Source: Chitinophagaceae bacterium (lineage in GTDB: Bacteria > Bacteroidota > Bacteroidia > Chitinophagales > Chitinophagaceae). From it: a stretch of 10,773 nucleotides of DNA. Shown here piece by piece: positions 1-6,372 of this stretch (its first letter is position 1; the number at the start of each line of letters is the position of its first letter). A program made the position numbers and the translations under genes. Location: NCBI GenBank assembly GCA_003167015.1, contig PMUF01000082.1:1-10773 (forward strand), written 5' to 3'. The notes under the pieces were generated by a model. It was given only the letters and a program-made list of their open reading frames with translations. It had not been told where the DNA came from and did not search any database.

Positions 1-202
1 TGCAAAGATCATAGCCATTCATACCCGGAAGATTGATATCCAGGATGACAAGGTCGAACCTCCTGGATGTCAGAAGTTGGTAACCGATCTTGCCATCATA
101 GGCCACCTCGACATAAAAGCCATTTTCCGTCAGGCCCATTTTCAGCGTATCGGCGATCTTCTTTTCGTCTTCGACGATCAATATGTTTCTTTCATCCGCC
201 AT
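1..202 (-). CDS. Response regulator, receiver domain (partial, C-terminus outside window)
   Basis: This is the first 67 residues of a two-component response regulator, cut off by the window edge. Seen: an N-terminal ILIVEDE segment carrying the acidic pair E11/D12, and the phosphoacceptor Asp55 in LVILDINLPGMNG. The family normally continues to the conserved Thr and Lys and then an output domain, none of which is in the window. The receiver resembles OmpR-family CopR/CusR-like regulators of Bacteroidota, but the winged-helix domain is not visible, so that class is inference. The ATG at 202 is the only sensible start, and no good Shine-Dalgarno precedes it. A TTTG (238-241) and TAATATTG (210-217) pair 20 bp apart on the minus strand resembles a Bacteroidota promoter, but transcription would begin almost at the ATG. 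The gene lies downstream of ClC on the same strand, 124 bp away. A TCTAAT box array sits in that gap, so autoregulation is possible. Confidence 0.9.
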   Translation of the reverse strand, partial: MADERNILIVEDEKKIADTLKMGLTENGFYVEVAYDGKIGYQLLTSRRFDLVILDINLPGMNGYDLC

Positions 203-264
203 TCTTTAGCAATATTAGCTACGAATTTTCTAACTATCAAAGAATTGCCCCGCCAATCATCGGC

Positions 265-321
265 TCTAATCCAATTCTAATCAGACTCTAATTATCCGTT
301 AATCTTCATGGTCTATATTGG
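265..321 (+). promoter_or_regulatory. TCTAAT-box array with -7-like element, plus-strand oriented
   Basis: Three perfect TCTAAT boxes start at 265, 276 and 287. A fourth box, GTTAAT, starts at 298. All four are exactly 11 bp apart, so they lie on one face of the helix. Exactly 10 bp later comes TATATTGG (314-321), one mismatch from the Bacteroidota -7 consensus TAnnTTTG. The same spacing recurs at 4212-4268 and 4300-4356. As oriented, it would start transcription near 327, at the ClC stop codon, and read antisense into ClC. The array also lies 63 bp upstream of the response-regulator start, on the opposite orientation, and could act there as an autoregulatory operator. That binding is by an OmpR-type regulator is inference. 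Confidence 0.65.
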
Positions 322-326
322 CGGAT

Positions 327-1745
327 TTACAGAAAGTTCCCTTGCGGCGGAAGTTCATGTGCTGTTGCCTGGTTTTCTTCTACGGCCGGAGCGGCATTTC
401 CGGCATGAGTGACGTCATGGAAATACTGCGTTCTTAGATGATCGTAAAAAGAGTGTTTGTCGATCACCAGGGCAGCCAGGCTCGCGGCCATCCCCGCGAG
501 CATCAGGTAAAAGATGACGTTGTGCCTGTCCGTCATTTCCAGCACTAAGATGGCGGAGGTGAATGGGGTCCTCGTAACACCGGTTAAAAATCCTACCATT
601 CCCGACAACACCAGGAGATTAGTGTCGGTGGCGGAAAGATGAAACCATCCGGCGAGCAAGGAGCCCACGCTGGCCCCGGCGGCAAGGGAAGGCGCAAATA
701 CGCCACCGGCTGCTCCGCTGGTGAAGGACAAAACGGGTCCTGCTATGCGTAAAATGGCAATATACCAGGGGGAATATTTTTCATTAGTAAACAAGACCCT
801 TGTGATCAACTCCTTCCCGGAGCCAAACATGCCCTCCGTCACAAACACAGCTAAAGAAGCAACGATCAGTGCGCAAACGACCAGGTAGGCCAGGTGCTTA
901 TAATCCGCCTTAAAGGTCTTTTTCCACCGGAATAAGCCCAACATCAATTTGGAAATGGCGCTGCCGGTCAACCCGCAAAGGATGGCTGCCAGGACAACAG
1001 GTAGGAAAATAAAGCCGGAAAGATGGCTGACATCGGGATATCCCAGATACAAATAAGGCCCCAGGAAGGCCTGCGCCGTGAGGCCGGCAATGATGATCGC
1101 CGTGAAGAGCGCAGTTTTAAAATAGCTGATATGTGTCTTCGTCAATTCTTCCACGGCAAATACAATACCCCCTAATGGTGTATTGAAAGCCGCCGCCAGA
1201 CCCGCAGCGGCTCCCGTCATGATCATATTCTTTTTGGAGATTCTGGGCCACCAGGCGGGAAGCCATTGGTTGATCTTCCAGAACACCGATCCCGCGATCT
1301 GGATGGTAGGCCCTTCCCGGCCGATGATTCCGCCACCGAAGACCATCACGAGACTTGAAAGTATCTTTACAAGAATAACTTTTATGCTTAAGAGTCGATT
1401 TACCAGGATAGAAGAACGCGGCGAGCTCAATTCAATGGCGGCCATCACCTGCGGGATGCCACTTCCGCGGGCGTATGGAGAGAATCTTTTTACCACCCAC
1501 CAGGAAAGAACAAAGCAACAGGGGGTGATCAGGAAAAATAGATACGCGTGGTGGTGATAGATATAAGCCGTCCCATGCTCGGCGAGGGCGAATAGCCGGG
1601 TATAAACTACGGCAATAAGACCTGTGATGACGGAACCAACTAAAAAGGGCAGGGCTTGCAAGAGATTCTGCTTAACCTTTTCGCTACCGATCTTTTCAAA
1701 AAGAGTTCTCCCCAGTGATATTTTTTCTTTGATCATTTCAAACAT
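327..1745 (-). CDS. ClC-family Cl-/H+ antiporter (voltage-gated chloride channel family)
   Basis: This is an inner-membrane chloride/proton exchanger of 472 residues, with the usual multi-helix ClC core and no C-terminal CBS domains. Signature elements appear in order: GSGIP at about 94-98, GREGP at about 142-146, the Asn-Thr-Pro-Leu-Gly segment leading to Glu199-Glu200, and the GGVFAPSLAAG segment near 347-357. By alignment from memory to E. coli ClC-ec1, Glu144 matches the external gating glutamate, Glu200 the internal proton glutamate and Tyr434 the chloride-coordinating tyrosine. All three being present favours coupled exchange over a passive channel. An in-frame ATG lies further upstream at 1838, but a TACCTTTG promoter element falls inside that extension, so the start at 1745 is preferred. 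No clear Shine-Dalgarno is visible. The gene follows the antiporter gene and precedes the response regulator, all on the same strand. Confidence 0.95.
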   Translation of the reverse strand: MFEMIKEKISLGRTLFEKIGSEKVKQNLLQALPFLVGSVITGLIAVVYTRLFALAEHGTAYIYHHHAYLFFLITPCCFVLSWWVVKRFSPYARGSGIPQVMAAIELSSPRSSILVNRLLSIKVILVKILSSLVMVFGGGIIGREGPTIQIAGSVFWKINQWLPAWWPRISKKNMIMTGAAAGLAAAFNTPLGGIVFAVEELTKTHISYFKTALFTAIIIAGLTAQAFLGPYLYLGYPDVSHLSGFIFLPVVLAAILCGLTGSAISKLMLGLFRWKKTFKADYKHLAYLVVCALIVASLAVFVTEGMFGSGKELITRVLFTNEKYSPWYIAILRIAGPVLSFTSGAAGGVFAPSLAAGASVGSLLAGWFHLSATDTNLLVLSGMVGFLTGVTRTPFTSAILVLEMTDRHNVIFYLMLAGMAASLAALVIDKHSFYDHLRTQYFHDVTHAGNAAPAVEENQATAHELPPQGNFL

Positions 1746-1815
1746 TGTATTTATAACGGACCGATGCGTCGGACTCTTTATCGGAAGCGCATAGGCGGAT
1801 GGGTGCCATTGGTTG

Positions 1816-1823
1816 CAAAGGTA
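1816..1823 (-). promoter_or_regulatory. Candidate -7 promoter element for the ClC gene
   Basis: On the minus strand this reads TACCTTTG, an exact match to the Bacteroidota -7 consensus TAnnTTTG. It lies about 70 bp upstream of the chosen ClC start and implies a leader of roughly 60 nt. No TTTG -33 element is visible about 20 bp further upstream, which weakens the call or suggests that an activator is needed. A pair of TCTAAT boxes lies 47 bp upstream. Confidence 0.4.
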
Positions 1824-1870
1824 GACACTGCGATCCACACGCGGGGGGCCAGCCGCGCCTTGTTGGGAAT

Positions 1871-1887
1871 TCTAATGCTATTCTAAT
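1871..1887 (+). promoter_or_regulatory. Two TCTAAT boxes with 11-bp spacing
   Basis: Perfect TCTAAT boxes start at 1871 and 1882, the same 11-bp period as the larger arrays. The next positions in phase (TTTACT at 1893, GGTAAA at 1904) match only weakly, and no -7 element follows at the expected distance on the plus strand. The pair overlaps the antiporter stop codon at 1883-1885 and lies upstream of the ClC candidate promoter, in the opposite orientation to ClC. It may be a half-size operator for ClC. Confidence 0.4.
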
Positions 1888-2845
1888 GTGTTTTTACTTT
1901 CCTGGTAAATCTCCCGATGGTGAGGCCCTGCACAATGATGGAAAAGAGCACGACAATGTACGTAATGACGACAAAGAGGTCGCCATGCATATTGGCAGGG
2001 ACAGAAAGAGCCAGGGCTACGGAGAGCCCGCCCCGGAGTCCGCCCCAAGTAAGAATGCCGATCGCATTTTTTTCAAAGCAAGTATTGTACTTCAAGAGGC
2101 TGATGGGCAAAGAGACAGATACATAACGGGCAAGCAGGACGACAAGGATCGAGGCCAGGCCCAGCCAGAGAAGAGAAGGAGTGAAGGGGATGACGAGCAT
2201 TTCGAGGCCGATCAGGAGGAAGAGAATGGCATTCAGCAGGTTATCGACCAAGCCCCAGAATTTGTCAATATAGTCACGCGAGATGGTGCTCATGGCGGTG
2301 AGGCGGGTTTTGTTACCGGTGATGATACCGGCGACGACCATAGCAAGGGGGCCGCTGACCCGGAGCTTGTCGGCGAGGAGGTATCCGCCCATGACGAGGG
2401 CCAGGGTGATCATGACCTCGACCTGGTAGTAGTCGATGGTCCTGAGCAGCAGGAAGCCGACGGGTTGTTGGAAGCGACGGCATAGAAGGTACAGCAGGCT
2501 GCCGACGAGGGCAGTAGAAATAAGGACGCTAATGGTGGAGAAGGTTAAGATCGAGTTTATCTCCTGCCTGAGCTCCCGGGCATTAATATGGATAGCGCCG
2601 GCAAAGAGAAGGAAACTCAGCATGATTTTTATGAGAATGGTATAGAAGTCGATGCTTCGGATGAACGTAGTGGCGTCCCGGAAAATCCCGGGTTGAATGA
2701 GACCGATGCCGAGGATGGCCAGGGACGCCACCAATGATATAATCATGACGCCGATAATGTCAGGTAGTTTGATAAATCGGTAGTTAATATAGCTGAATAG
2801 AGCGGCCAGGACGGTTATGATGGCCAGGGCATTATACAGTTGCAT
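1883..2845 (-). CDS. CPA1-type Na+/H+ antiporter with internal deletion of the ion-binding core
   Basis: This is a cation/proton antiporter of the CPA1 (Na_H_Exchanger) family as read: hydrophobic throughout, with LLFAGAIHIN near residue 70-78, a DYYQVEVMITLALVMGGY segment after about residue 138, LLIGLEML near 210, and WGGLRGGLSVALAL near 267-280. Full-length relatives are roughly 100 residues longer. Between the equivalents of residues 130 and 133 they carry the SPTDPIAV helix and the GESLFNDG helix with the essential Asp. Here PVGF joins directly to LLLRTIDYYQ, so that core is absent while the frame stays open. Transport activity is therefore doubtful. The start is uncertain: in-frame ATGs occur at 2878, 2851 and 2845, and none has a well-spaced Shine-Dalgarno. 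The 2845 start gives the usual N-terminus (MQLYN) and 320 residues. It may be a deletion pseudogene, or an assembly error. Confidence 0.8.
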   Translation of the reverse strand: MQLYNALAIITVLAALFSYINYRFIKLPDIIGVMIISLVASLAILGIGLIQPGIFRDATTFIRSIDFYTILIKIMLSFLLFAGAIHINARELRQEINSILTFSTISVLISTALVGSLLYLLCRRFQQPVGFLLLRTIDYYQVEVMITLALVMGGYLLADKLRVSGPLAMVVAGIITGNKTRLTAMSTISRDYIDKFWGLVDNLLNAILFLLIGLEMLVIPFTPSLLWLGLASILVVLLARYVSVSLPISLLKYNTCFEKNAIGILTWGGLRGGLSVALALSVPANMHGDLFVVITYIVVLFSIIVQGLTIGRFTRKVKTH

Positions 2846-2896
2846 ATGCATAAAAATATAACAAAAAAAACGGTCCATCCTTCAAATAATAAGAGA

Positions 2897-2918
2897 GGCC
2901 GCCCTTTTTTGGGCGGCC
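2897..2918 (-). terminator. Hairpin terminator after the SnoaL-like gene
   Basis: A perfect 8-bp GC stem, GGCCGCCC (2897-2904) and GGGCGGCC (2911-2918), encloses a 6-nt loop. Read on the minus strand it lies 30 bp past the SnoaL-like stop and is followed by a T-rich stretch (TCTCTTATTATTTG), as expected for an intrinsic terminator, although the T-tract is interrupted. The plus-strand side has no T-tract. It should insulate the antiporter gene from upstream transcription. Confidence 0.75.
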
Positions 2919-2947
2919 CCGTACACTACGAAAACACAGTTTACATA

Positions 2948-3397
2948 TTAGTTTGCCTGGAATTTCTTATAATCCAGCCCTAAATTCTCCAATACGCTGA
3001 CGAACATCCCTCTTGTATTTTTGACATTTCTGATCTCTTCTATTTTGTCGTCTTTCAGCGTTATTTCGAGCTCAGCCAGTAAACCGTCAACTTTTCTGTT
3101 GGTGGCAGGAATTTCGTGCCATCCTCGCATTAAGGCGGGAATAGAGTGAGAATTAGTGCCCGTAATTTTCAATTTTGCCGTCACTTTGTCACCATTCGTT
3201 TTGACATTTTGAATGGTGAATTTCAAGTCGGGCATGCCCTGACAAAGGGAACGAAAGGCGGAGATATAGATTGGCCTGTTTACCTCTTTTCCTAACAGGA
3301 GAGCTCTGAAATCATCCGCCAATATGGTGTTGGCCCTTTCAAATTTGCCGGTTTCGATATCGGTAAATACTTCGTTGATTAAACTATTCGTGTTCAT
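2948..3397 (-). CDS. SnoaL-like (NTF2-fold) small protein
   Basis: This 149-residue cytosolic protein has no signal peptide and fits the SnoaL-like/ester cyclase branch of the NTF2 fold. Seen: an N-terminal helix pair ending in ILADDFRALL, the GMPDLKFTIQNV strand at about 54-65, GDKVTAKLKITGTNSH at about 69-84, then a late strand-turn DDKIEEIRNV and the terminal GMFVSVLENLGL. Family members usually carry an Asp in the motif before the final GL..QLG helix. Here that position appears to be Asn127, so cyclase chemistry is doubtful and a binding or stress-related role is equally possible. The start is well supported by GGAGG at 3406-3410 on the minus strand, 8 nt before the ATG. The gene appears monocistronic: an AT-rich gap precedes it and a strong hairpin terminator follows. 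Its substrate cannot be inferred. Confidence 0.8.
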   Translation of the reverse strand: MNTNSLINEVFTDIETGKFERANTILADDFRALLLGKEVNRPIYISAFRSLCQGMPDLKFTIQNVKTNGDKVTAKLKITGTNSHSIPALMRGWHEIPATNRKVDGLLAELEITLKDDKIEEIRNVKNTRGMFVSVLENLGLDYKKFQAN

Positions 3398-3717
3398 TTT
3401 AAAATCCTCCTTTTTTGTTATTAATTAAAATACATAAAAAAAAATTCCCACGTGACATGCTATTTCGGGGATGTGCACATTACTAGCTGTTCAGGGTTGA
3501 ACTGTTATAGGTCTTCTTATTGAAAGTTATCTTACTGCAGGAGACAAAATAAAATTACGTCATTAAATAAATTTAATCAGCGTAGAACAAGTATCATAGC
3601 AAACATTTAACACAGTTGACCAGTTTTTAAAATCTGGAATTAATAATAGCATGTATCCTATGCCGTTATATTTGTAGTCAATTTGTTGGTATTCTCATTT
3701 ATAAATTTACCTGAAAG
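3398..3717. other. AT-rich intergenic region, no gene found
   Basis: This 320-bp AT-rich stretch separates the PepSY-like gene from the SnoaL-like gene, both on the minus strand. It contains the SnoaL-like ribosome-binding site (3406-3410). Two minus-strand -7-like elements are each one mismatch from TAnnTTTG (3545-3552 and 3600-3607). There is a short inverted repeat GTTCA/TGAAC (3489-3502), and an imperfect CCAG...CTGG inverted repeat with an A/T core (3620-3637) that could end the PepSY-like transcript. A perfect plus-strand TATATTTG sits at 3667-3674 but faces no gene. No coding frame of conviction was seen. Confidence 0.5.
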
Positions 3718-4158
3718 TCAATGATCCGCCAATAGTTGACCATTCGGGTTAAAAAATAGGATTTTTCTGCCCAGATCACTCTTCGTTACTACAATATGAT
3801 ATTGGGTCACCCCGCCCGACAATTGCAAGATATAAGCGGACGTCTCCTTCCAATCGGCGTATTTACAAGATTTCAGGCTGTCCGCGACTATTGGTGGCAG
3901 GCTATCCCATTGAATTGCTTCCTCGGTACTGATCCAGCTGCCGGTAGTCGCAAACTTCGCTTCACACCGCACGCCCTTGATATTGAAAAAGGCGGCAAAA
4001 TTGTTTATTTTATCTTTCCATTGTACGTCCAAAGCGTCAGGAAACATTTTATTAAAGTTACTGGTAACCTCTGAAGGGGTGGGTCTGGCTTGCCCAAGGC
4101 AAAGCATGCTCATTAGATTCAGACCTACCAGCAATACCCATAAATTAAGTTGCTTCAT
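3718..4158 (-). CDS. Secreted PepSY-like (DUF2874-type) protein
   Basis: This 146-residue exported protein has a signal peptide at residues 1-24 (Lys then a hydrophobic run ending LCLGQA). The mature part fits the Bacteroidota PepSY-like/DUF2874 family: PSEVTSNFNKMFPDALDVQWKDK, then the F-x-KGVRCEAKFATTGSWISTEEAI strand pair, LPPIVADSL, and a C-terminal strand ending in FFNPNGQLL. These proteins are periplasmic or outer-surface and mostly uncharacterised. Some are thought to bind or inhibit other proteins, but no function is known for this one. The longer in-frame ATG at 4209 is rejected: it would put residues ahead of the signal peptide and lies within a few bases of the TACGTTTG promoter element (4212-4219). 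It is transcribed divergently from the TPR gene through mirror-image TCTAAT-box arrays, which implies co-regulation. Confidence 0.85.
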   Translation of the reverse strand: MKQLNLWVLLVGLNLMSMLCLGQARPTPSEVTSNFNKMFPDALDVQWKDKINNFAAFFNIKGVRCEAKFATTGSWISTEEAIQWDSLPPIVADSLKSCKYADWKETSAYILQLSGGVTQYHIVVTKSDLGRKILFFNPNGQLLADH

Positions 4159-4211
4159 ATTGGCGTTTTTATGGCAATCGATCAAAAAAATTTTAACTGC
4201 TGAAGTCAAAT

Positions 4212-4268
4212 CAAACGTAAAAAATAGTTCTTAAAATGGCATTAGAAATGGATTAGAATTCTGTTAGA
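4212..4268 (-). promoter_or_regulatory. TCTAAT-box array and -7 element driving the PepSY-like gene
   Basis: Read on the minus strand, boxes TCTAAC (4263-4268), TCTAAT (4252-4257), TCTAAT (4241-4246) and TTTAAG (4230-4235) are spaced exactly 11 bp apart. After exactly 10 bp comes TACGTTTG (4212-4219), a perfect TAnnTTTG -7 element. No TTTG -33 element is present; the last box sits where it would be, which suggests activator-dependent transcription. The predicted leader is about 45-50 nt. Confidence 0.75.
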
Positions 4269-4299
4269 ATTCGTAGGCAAATGCAGAAGATTTTCAATC

Positions 4300-4356
4300 T
4301 CTAATCCCATTCTAATACCGATCTAATTGTCTTTTAATCCGTGCGGTTTACTTTAG
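4300..4356 (+). promoter_or_regulatory. TCTAAT-box array and -7 element driving the TPR gene
   Basis: Three perfect TCTAAT boxes start at 4300, 4311 and 4322. A fourth box, TTTAAT, starts at 4333. The period is exactly 11 bp. After 10 bp comes TACTTTAG (4349-4356), one mismatch from TAnnTTTG. The architecture is identical to the minus-strand copy 31 bp away, so the two divergent genes probably share one activator. Predicted transcription starts near 4362, leaving a leader of about 75 nt. Confidence 0.75.
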
Positions 4357-4400
4357 AAAGAACATTAAAATGGTGGATCCGATGACCCAGGCATCTGATA

Positions 4401-4430
4401 AAACCAAATAAAACCAACTAAAACTAAGGA
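4401..4430 (+). repeat. A-rich 10-bp tandem repeat in the TPR gene leader, with ribosome-binding site
   Basis: Three consecutive 10-bp units (AAACCAAATA, AAACCAACTA, AAACTAAGGA) make up the last part of the untranslated leader. It has almost no G and is probably unstructured. The third unit ends in AAGGA (4426-4430), which is 6 nt before the ATG at 4437 but directly abuts the ATG at 4431. This decides the start in favour of 4437. Confidence 0.6.
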
Positions 4431-4436
4431 ATGATT

Positions 4437-6089
4437 ATGAAAAAGGTACTTTTTGCGGGTGTGATCATATTAATGGTGGGTGGCCTCAAGGCTCAGTCGA
4501 TAGCGGAAGCGCGGAAACTGTTGTATTACGAACGCTACGACGGGGCCGCCCATCAATTGCAGGCGCTGCTGAAAGCAGACCCTAACAATACGGAGGCCTG
4601 GTGGCTGCTGACCGAAGTCTATTTGCACCGGCATCAGTTGCAGCAAATAAGCGATAGCCTGAATAAGATGCCGGTATCTTTGGGCGAACAGCCCTTCGCC
4701 CTCTGCGCGAAGGGGCAGATTCTGCTGGAACAACACCAAAAAGATAGCGCAGCGTTATATTTCAATAAGGCCCTGGCCATTACCAGGGAAAAAGATCCTG
4801 TCATCCTTTCTGCCATCGCTCAGGCGCATCAGCAGACTGATTCCGGGGATGCGCAATATGCCGTAGAACTGTTGAATAAGGCGATAAAAAAAGAAAAACA
4901 TAACCCGGAACTATATGTAGAGCTCGGCGATGCCTATCGAAGGCTCGGGGATGGGGGCGGTTCCTACCAGGCCTACCAGGATGCGCTGGCTGAGAACGGC
5001 AAATATGCGAAGGCTCTGTACAAGACGGGGAAGATATTCGTTACACAGAATAATCCCGAACAGTATCTGAAGTACTTCAATGCTGCCATCGCCGCCGACA
5101 GCCTCTATGCGCCCGCCTGGTACGAGCTATATTATCACTATTATTTCCGGGATGTCAACAAGGCCATGGACAATCTCAAACATTATATCGCGACAACGGA
5201 CCCGGGCATCCTGAACGATTATCTGGTCACCGATTTGCTGTACTCGTCACGAAAGTATCAGGAGGCTATCCAAAAGGCCCAACAACTGATCGATCAACTA
5301 GGGGGAACCTCGGAACCCCGGTTGTACAAGCTGATCGCATATTCTTATAAAGAACTGCGCGATTCCGCAAAAGCCCTGGATTTCATGCAAAAGTATTTTA
5401 GCAGACAATCAGATACCGGATTTGTCGTCAAGGATTACGAGACCATGGGTCAAATTTATGACATGCTGAACAGTCCGGATTCGGCGGTCGCCTACTATGT
5501 CAAAGCGAGTACCCTGGAAAAGGACAGTATAGAACGTATAGCCTATGCCAAAAAAATAGCCGGATTGTACAAAAAAGTAGAAGATTATTCTAGCCAGGCA
5601 TTATGGCTGGGGAAGTATTACCAGGGAAATTCAAAAGCTACTAATCTTGATCTTTTTAATTGGGGGCTGGCTTCATATATGGCAAAGGAGTACCCGATGG
5701 CTGATAGTATTTTCGGGATGTATGAAACAAAGTACCCTGAGCAGGATTTCGGCTATTACTGGCGGGCGAGGAGTGACGTGGCCATCGACACAGCGATGCA
5801 GACAGGAATGGCTATTCCGCACTATCAGAGGCTGATTGAAATCATCAGCAAAGACACGTCAAACAGAACGAACCGTAAGCATCTGATCGAATCCTATGGT
5901 TATATTGCGGCGTATAAGGCGAATATGGAAAAAGACTATTCCGGTTCCATTGACTATTTCGAAAAGCTGCTGGAACTTGACCCGACCAATTCGGATGCGC
6001 GGAGATATGTCGGGATCCTTAAAAAGAACCTGAGCAAGGTTGAATTAAAGGCTTCGGCAAACGCCACTCAAAATGGGCATGGACGCTAA
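4437..6089 (+). CDS. Exported tetratricopeptide-repeat (TPR) protein
   Basis: This 550-residue protein has a clear signal peptide at residues 1-20 (two Lys, hydrophobic core, ending LKAQ) and then helical TPR-type repeats along its whole length. Recognisable units include one with ALLKADPNNTEAWWLLTEVY near 40-60, one with ALYFNKALAI near 105-115, NPELYVELGDAYRRLGD near 155, YAPAWYELYYHYYF near 225, and the final LLELDPTNSDARRYVGILKK near 515-535. It should sit in the periplasm or outer-membrane space as a protein-interaction scaffold. No enzymatic domain was seen, and the last residues form a polar tail. The start at 4437 fits AAGGA at 4426-4430. Its stop overlaps by 4 bp the end of a convergent PRC-barrel remnant. 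The divergent PepSY-like gene carries a matching promoter, which suggests a joint envelope function. The exact partner is unknown. Confidence 0.9.
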   Translation: MKKVLFAGVIILMVGGLKAQSIAEARKLLYYERYDGAAHQLQALLKADPNNTEAWWLLTEVYLHRHQLQQISDSLNKMPVSLGEQPFALCAKGQILLEQHQKDSAALYFNKALAITREKDPVILSAIAQAHQQTDSGDAQYAVELLNKAIKKEKHNPELYVELGDAYRRLGDGGGSYQAYQDALAENGKYAKALYKTGKIFVTQNNPEQYLKYFNAAIAADSLYAPAWYELYYHYYFRDVNKAMDNLKHYIATTDPGILNDYLVTDLLYSSRKYQEAIQKAQQLIDQLGGTSEPRLYKLIAYSYKELRDSAKALDFMQKYFSRQSDTGFVVKDYETMGQIYDMLNSPDSAVAYYVKASTLEKDSIERIAYAKKIAGLYKKVEDYSSQALWLGKYYQGNSKATNLDLFNWGLASYMAKEYPMADSIFGMYETKYPEQDFGYYWRARSDVAIDTAMQTGMAIPHYQRLIEIISKDTSNRTNRKHLIESYGYIAAYKANMEKDYSGSIDYFEKLLELDPTNSDARRYVGILKKNLSKVELKASANATQNGHGR

Positions 6090-6367
6090 GAGCCGGCAAT
6101 AAATACATGTTGCTGCGATTCGGCTTTGTCGCCTTCGGGAATGATGTAGTCCCATTTGTCGACTGGAGTGCTGTTTTTAATGGATTCGACAGTTGTGTCG
6201 ACGAGGATTTTTGCGTTTTCCCAATGTACTGCTGTGATGTGGCGGACGGCTACCAGGACATTTTTGCCGCCGATCCAATGGTGCGTGTGGACGACGAGGT
6301 AGTTGATCGGAGCTGAATAATTCTTCCCGGAGCGGTTCTTCGGGTGCCGAACGTGCGGTGTCGTTGC
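6086..6367 (-). pseudogene. PRC-barrel domain protein remnant, 5'-truncated
   Basis: A 93-codon open frame on the minus strand has no start codon; it begins directly after an in-frame TGA at 6368-6370. From about residue 22 it reads INYLVVHTHHWIGGKNVLVA, then VRHITAVHWENAKILVDTTV and ESIKNSTP. This is the pattern of the second half of a PRC-barrel domain, whose first beta strands (with the usual IG..DG.IG region) are missing. The tail ends KWDYIIPEGD and a short polar stretch. An ATG at 6371 opens a different frame that shows no family resemblance, so a start plus frameshift would still not supply the missing half. It lies 5 bp beyond the ATPase stop, which suggests that ATPase-side sequence replaced its 5' end, or that a deletion fused the two. 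PRC-barrel proteins in Bacteroidota often accompany stress loci. Family call by eye. Confidence 0.6.
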
Positions 6368-6372
6368 TCATG

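Noticed and set aside
210..241. TTTG / TAATATTG pair with 20-bp spacing upstream of the response regulator
   Set aside because: Spacing fits a Bacteroidota promoter, but transcription would begin within a few bases of the ATG, so the mRNA would be nearly leaderless. Kept only as a note.
385..404. GCCGGA/TCCGGC hairpin as a terminator for the antisense transcript
   Set aside because: Six-base-pair stem with no T-tract, inside ClC coding sequence.
356..436. 26-codon plus-strand ORF downstream of the antisense promoter
   Set aside because: Cys-rich start with no ribosome-binding site, lying wholly over ClC coding sequence; better seen as an antisense RNA if transcribed.
1746..1838. N-terminal extension of the ClC protein from an ATG at 1838
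   Set aside because: The extension is not ClC-like and contains a TACCTTTG promoter element (1816-1823); the start at 1745 gives a normal ClC N-terminus.
1799..2485. Long plus-strand open frame over the antiporter gene
   Set aside because: Acidic low-complexity translation is the antisense shadow of a hydrophobic membrane protein.
3667..3674. Perfect TATATTTG -7 element on the plus strand
   Set aside because: No -33 element, no box array and no plus-strand gene downstream; such 8-mers with two free positions occur by chance in AT-rich DNA.
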